Shown here piece after piece: positions 62,957 through 64,000 of a stretch of 64,000 nt of DNA. Made by a program: the position numbers and the translations under genes. The notes beneath the pieces were generated by a model. The model saw only the letters and a program-made list of their open reading frames with translations. It had not been told where the DNA came from and made no database searches. How positions within the stretch are numbered: position 1 is the first letter of the stretch; the number at the start of each line of letters is the position of its first letter. The DNA is from Bosea sp. RAC05. GTDB taxonomy: Bacteria > Pseudomonadota > Alphaproteobacteria > Rhizobiales > Beijerinckiaceae. The stretch is from positions 1,474,001-1,538,000 of the forward strand of contig NZ_CP016464.1 in the NCBI RefSeq assembly GCF_001713455.1, in the 5' to 3' direction.

Positions 62957-63925
62957 TCAAACCCCGAACTGCGTCCGCCAGGCGGCGATGTCGTCGAGCG
63001 CGACATTCGAGCCGCAGAGCACGAGGCCGACGCGCTCGCCCGGCTGGAACAGCGCCTTGCGCGCCAGCGCGGCGGCGACGACGCAGGAGGCCGCCGGCTC
63101 CAGCAGCACGCGCCCGTTCTGCAGCACCCAGGTGATCTCGCGCACCGCCTCGGCGTCGGGCACGATCACGATGTCCTCCAGGAACTGCCGGGCGGCCGCC
63201 ATTGTCCGCTCCGTCGCGAAGGGGGCGCCCAGCGTGCGCGCGATCGAGGTCGGGCGGATCGGCACCGGCTTGCCGGCCGCCAGCGCCTGCGTCATCGCGG
63301 TCGCGCCCTCGGTTTCGACGCCATGGATGCGCAGGGCCGGGTCGAGCCCTTTCATCGCCGCGCCGACGCCGGCCGCGAAGCCGCCGCCGCCGATCGAGAT
63401 GAAGACGTGGTCGAGCCGCCCGCCGGCATCGTTGTTCATCTCAAGCCCGAGCGAGCCATGTCCGGCGATGATCGCCGGATCGTCATAGGAATGGACGTTG
63501 GTCATGCCCTGGGCGGCATAATCCTCGGCCTTCGCGAAGGCTTCGATTGAATCCGCGCAGAGCTCGATCTCGGCCCCGAGACCGCGCGCCATCTCGACAT
63601 TGAAGGCGGCCGCGTTCTGCGGCATCAGCACCAGCGCGCGGCAGCCCATCGTCTTGGCGACCAGCGCCACCGCGATGGCGTGATTGCCGCCCGAGACGGT
63701 GACGACGCCACGCGCGCGCTCGGCCTCGCTCAGCCCCATCAGCTTGTTGAAGCAGCCGCGCACCTTGAAGGAGCCGCCGAGCTGCAGGCTCTCGACCTTG
63801 ACGACGGTCTCGACGCCCAGCCGCGCCGAAAGCCCGGCGCTGTAGAAGGTCGGCGTACGCCGGATCTTGCCGGCGATGCGCGCGGCGGCGGCCTGGATGT
63901 CTGCCAGAGTGACGTCGAAATGCAT
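62957..63925 (-). CDS. PLP-dependent threonine/serine dehydratase family protein
   Basis: This 322-residue fold-type II enzyme has RRTPTFYSAGLSARLG, LQLGGSFKVRGCFNKL with the PLP lysine, VTVSGGNHAIAVALVAKTMG for cofactor phosphate and substrate binding, SIGGGGFAAGVGAAMKGL (glycine-rich phosphate loop), and LVLCGSNVALDDIAAW at the C-terminus, where threonine dehydratases have a similar CGGN. There is no ACT regulatory domain, so it is the catabolic type. It may deaminate threonine, serine or a hydroxylated amino acid such as 3-hydroxyaspartate. It is probably the first gene of the minus-strand group. Confidence 0.88.
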   Translation of the reverse strand: MHFDVTLADIQAAAARIAGKIRRTPTFYSAGLSARLGVETVVKVESLQLGGSFKVRGCFNKLMGLSEAERARGVVTVSGGNHAIAVALVAKTMGCRALVLMPQNAAAFNVEMARGLGAEIELCADSIEAFAKAEDYAAQGMTNVHSYDDPAIIAGHGSLGLEMNNDAGGRLDHVFISIGGGGFAAGVGAAMKGLDPALRIHGVETEGATAMTQALAAGKPVPIRPTSIARTLGAPFATERTMAAARQFLEDIVIVPDAEAVREITWVLQNGRVLLEPAASCVVAAALARKALFQPGERVGLVLCGSNVALDDIAAWRTQFGV

Positions 63926-64000
63926 GCGGAGCCTCTCATGTCCCGCTGCCGTTATAGGGGTGCGCGGCGATGGACGGAAACGGATCGTTGGCAGCGGCTC
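63926..64000. other. Upstream region of the PLP dehydratase gene, to window edge
   Basis: These 75 bases hold the leader of the minus-strand dehydratase gene. No ribosome site stronger than GAGAGGCTCC-like sequence is evident and no operator is recognised. The edge prevents judging whether another gene starts here. Confidence 0.4.

Overview
The window reads as a chromosomal stretch of a GC-rich alphaproteobacterium of the order Hyphomicrobiales (Rhizobiales), perhaps Bosea-like. Evidence for this: the metW-metX / chorismate mutase-hisC-tyrC arrangement, the five-step HutF/HutG histidine route, sigma-EcfG-type promoters (GGAAC-N17-CGTT) and short intergenic palindromes of the 'GTCATTGCGAGCG' kind. 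The genus is an inference. I see no phage, transposase, CRISPR array or rRNA. One tRNA (Thr, CGT anticodon) is present.

Layout. 1-4.8 kb: methionine (metW, metX) and aromatic amino acid genes (chorismate mutase, hisC, tyrC), then tRNA-Thr. 5.1-12 kb: two amidohydrolases around a peptide-type ABC importer that has two permeases and a binding protein but no ATPases. 12.1-17.4 kb: an acyl-CoA dehydrogenase with its TetR regulator and a likely operator, a membrane GGDEF-EAL protein and a histone-deacetylase-like amidohydrolase. 17.5-27.5 kb: a ThDP enzyme divergent from a NitT/TauT-type ABC importer, then a FadR-type GntR regulator, a three-gene TRAP transporter and an Old Yellow Enzyme homologue. 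27.5-35.2 kb: a complete histidine utilisation locus, hutIHGU on the minus strand divergent from hutF-hutC, with two palindromic operators between them. 35.2-38.4 kb: small envelope and stress genes (glycine-zipper lipoprotein, PRC-barrel protein) with back-to-back sigma-EcfG-type promoters, a lipid kinase and a PAP2 phosphatase. 38.4-44.4 kb: PHA depolymerase, a glutathione transferase, an aldehyde dehydrogenase, an orphan BMP-type binding protein and pobA. 44.4-51.2 kb: a three-gene operon of transglutaminase, circularly permuted ATP-grasp fused to alpha-E, and transglutaminase fused to DUF2126. 51.5-56.9 kb: a complete oligopeptide-type ABC importer. 57-59.9 kb: zwf-pgl-eda (Entner-Doudoroff entry and exit). 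60-64 kb: a minus-strand group of an LhgO-like oxidase, M20 amidohydrolase, cupin and PLP-dependent dehydratase.

The region is dominated by uptake systems (three ABC importer sets, one TRAP set, one orphan binding protein) paired with hydrolases and catabolic enzymes, as expected of a soil or plant-associated scavenger of amino acids, peptides and aromatics. The least understood part is the ATP-grasp/alpha-E/transglutaminase/DUF2126 operon. Its domains are predicted to make or attach peptide (amide) bonds, and it sits divergent from a peptide importer across a nested dyad element. Two regulatory observations also stand out: a TGCATATGCA palindrome shared by the hut divergent promoter and the NitT/TauT transporter promoter 14 kb away, and the bidirectional sigma-EcfG promoter pair near 35.7 kb.

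No gene-free stretch exceeds about 290 bases. The longer gaps hold palindromic repeats, hairpins or promoters, listed individually.
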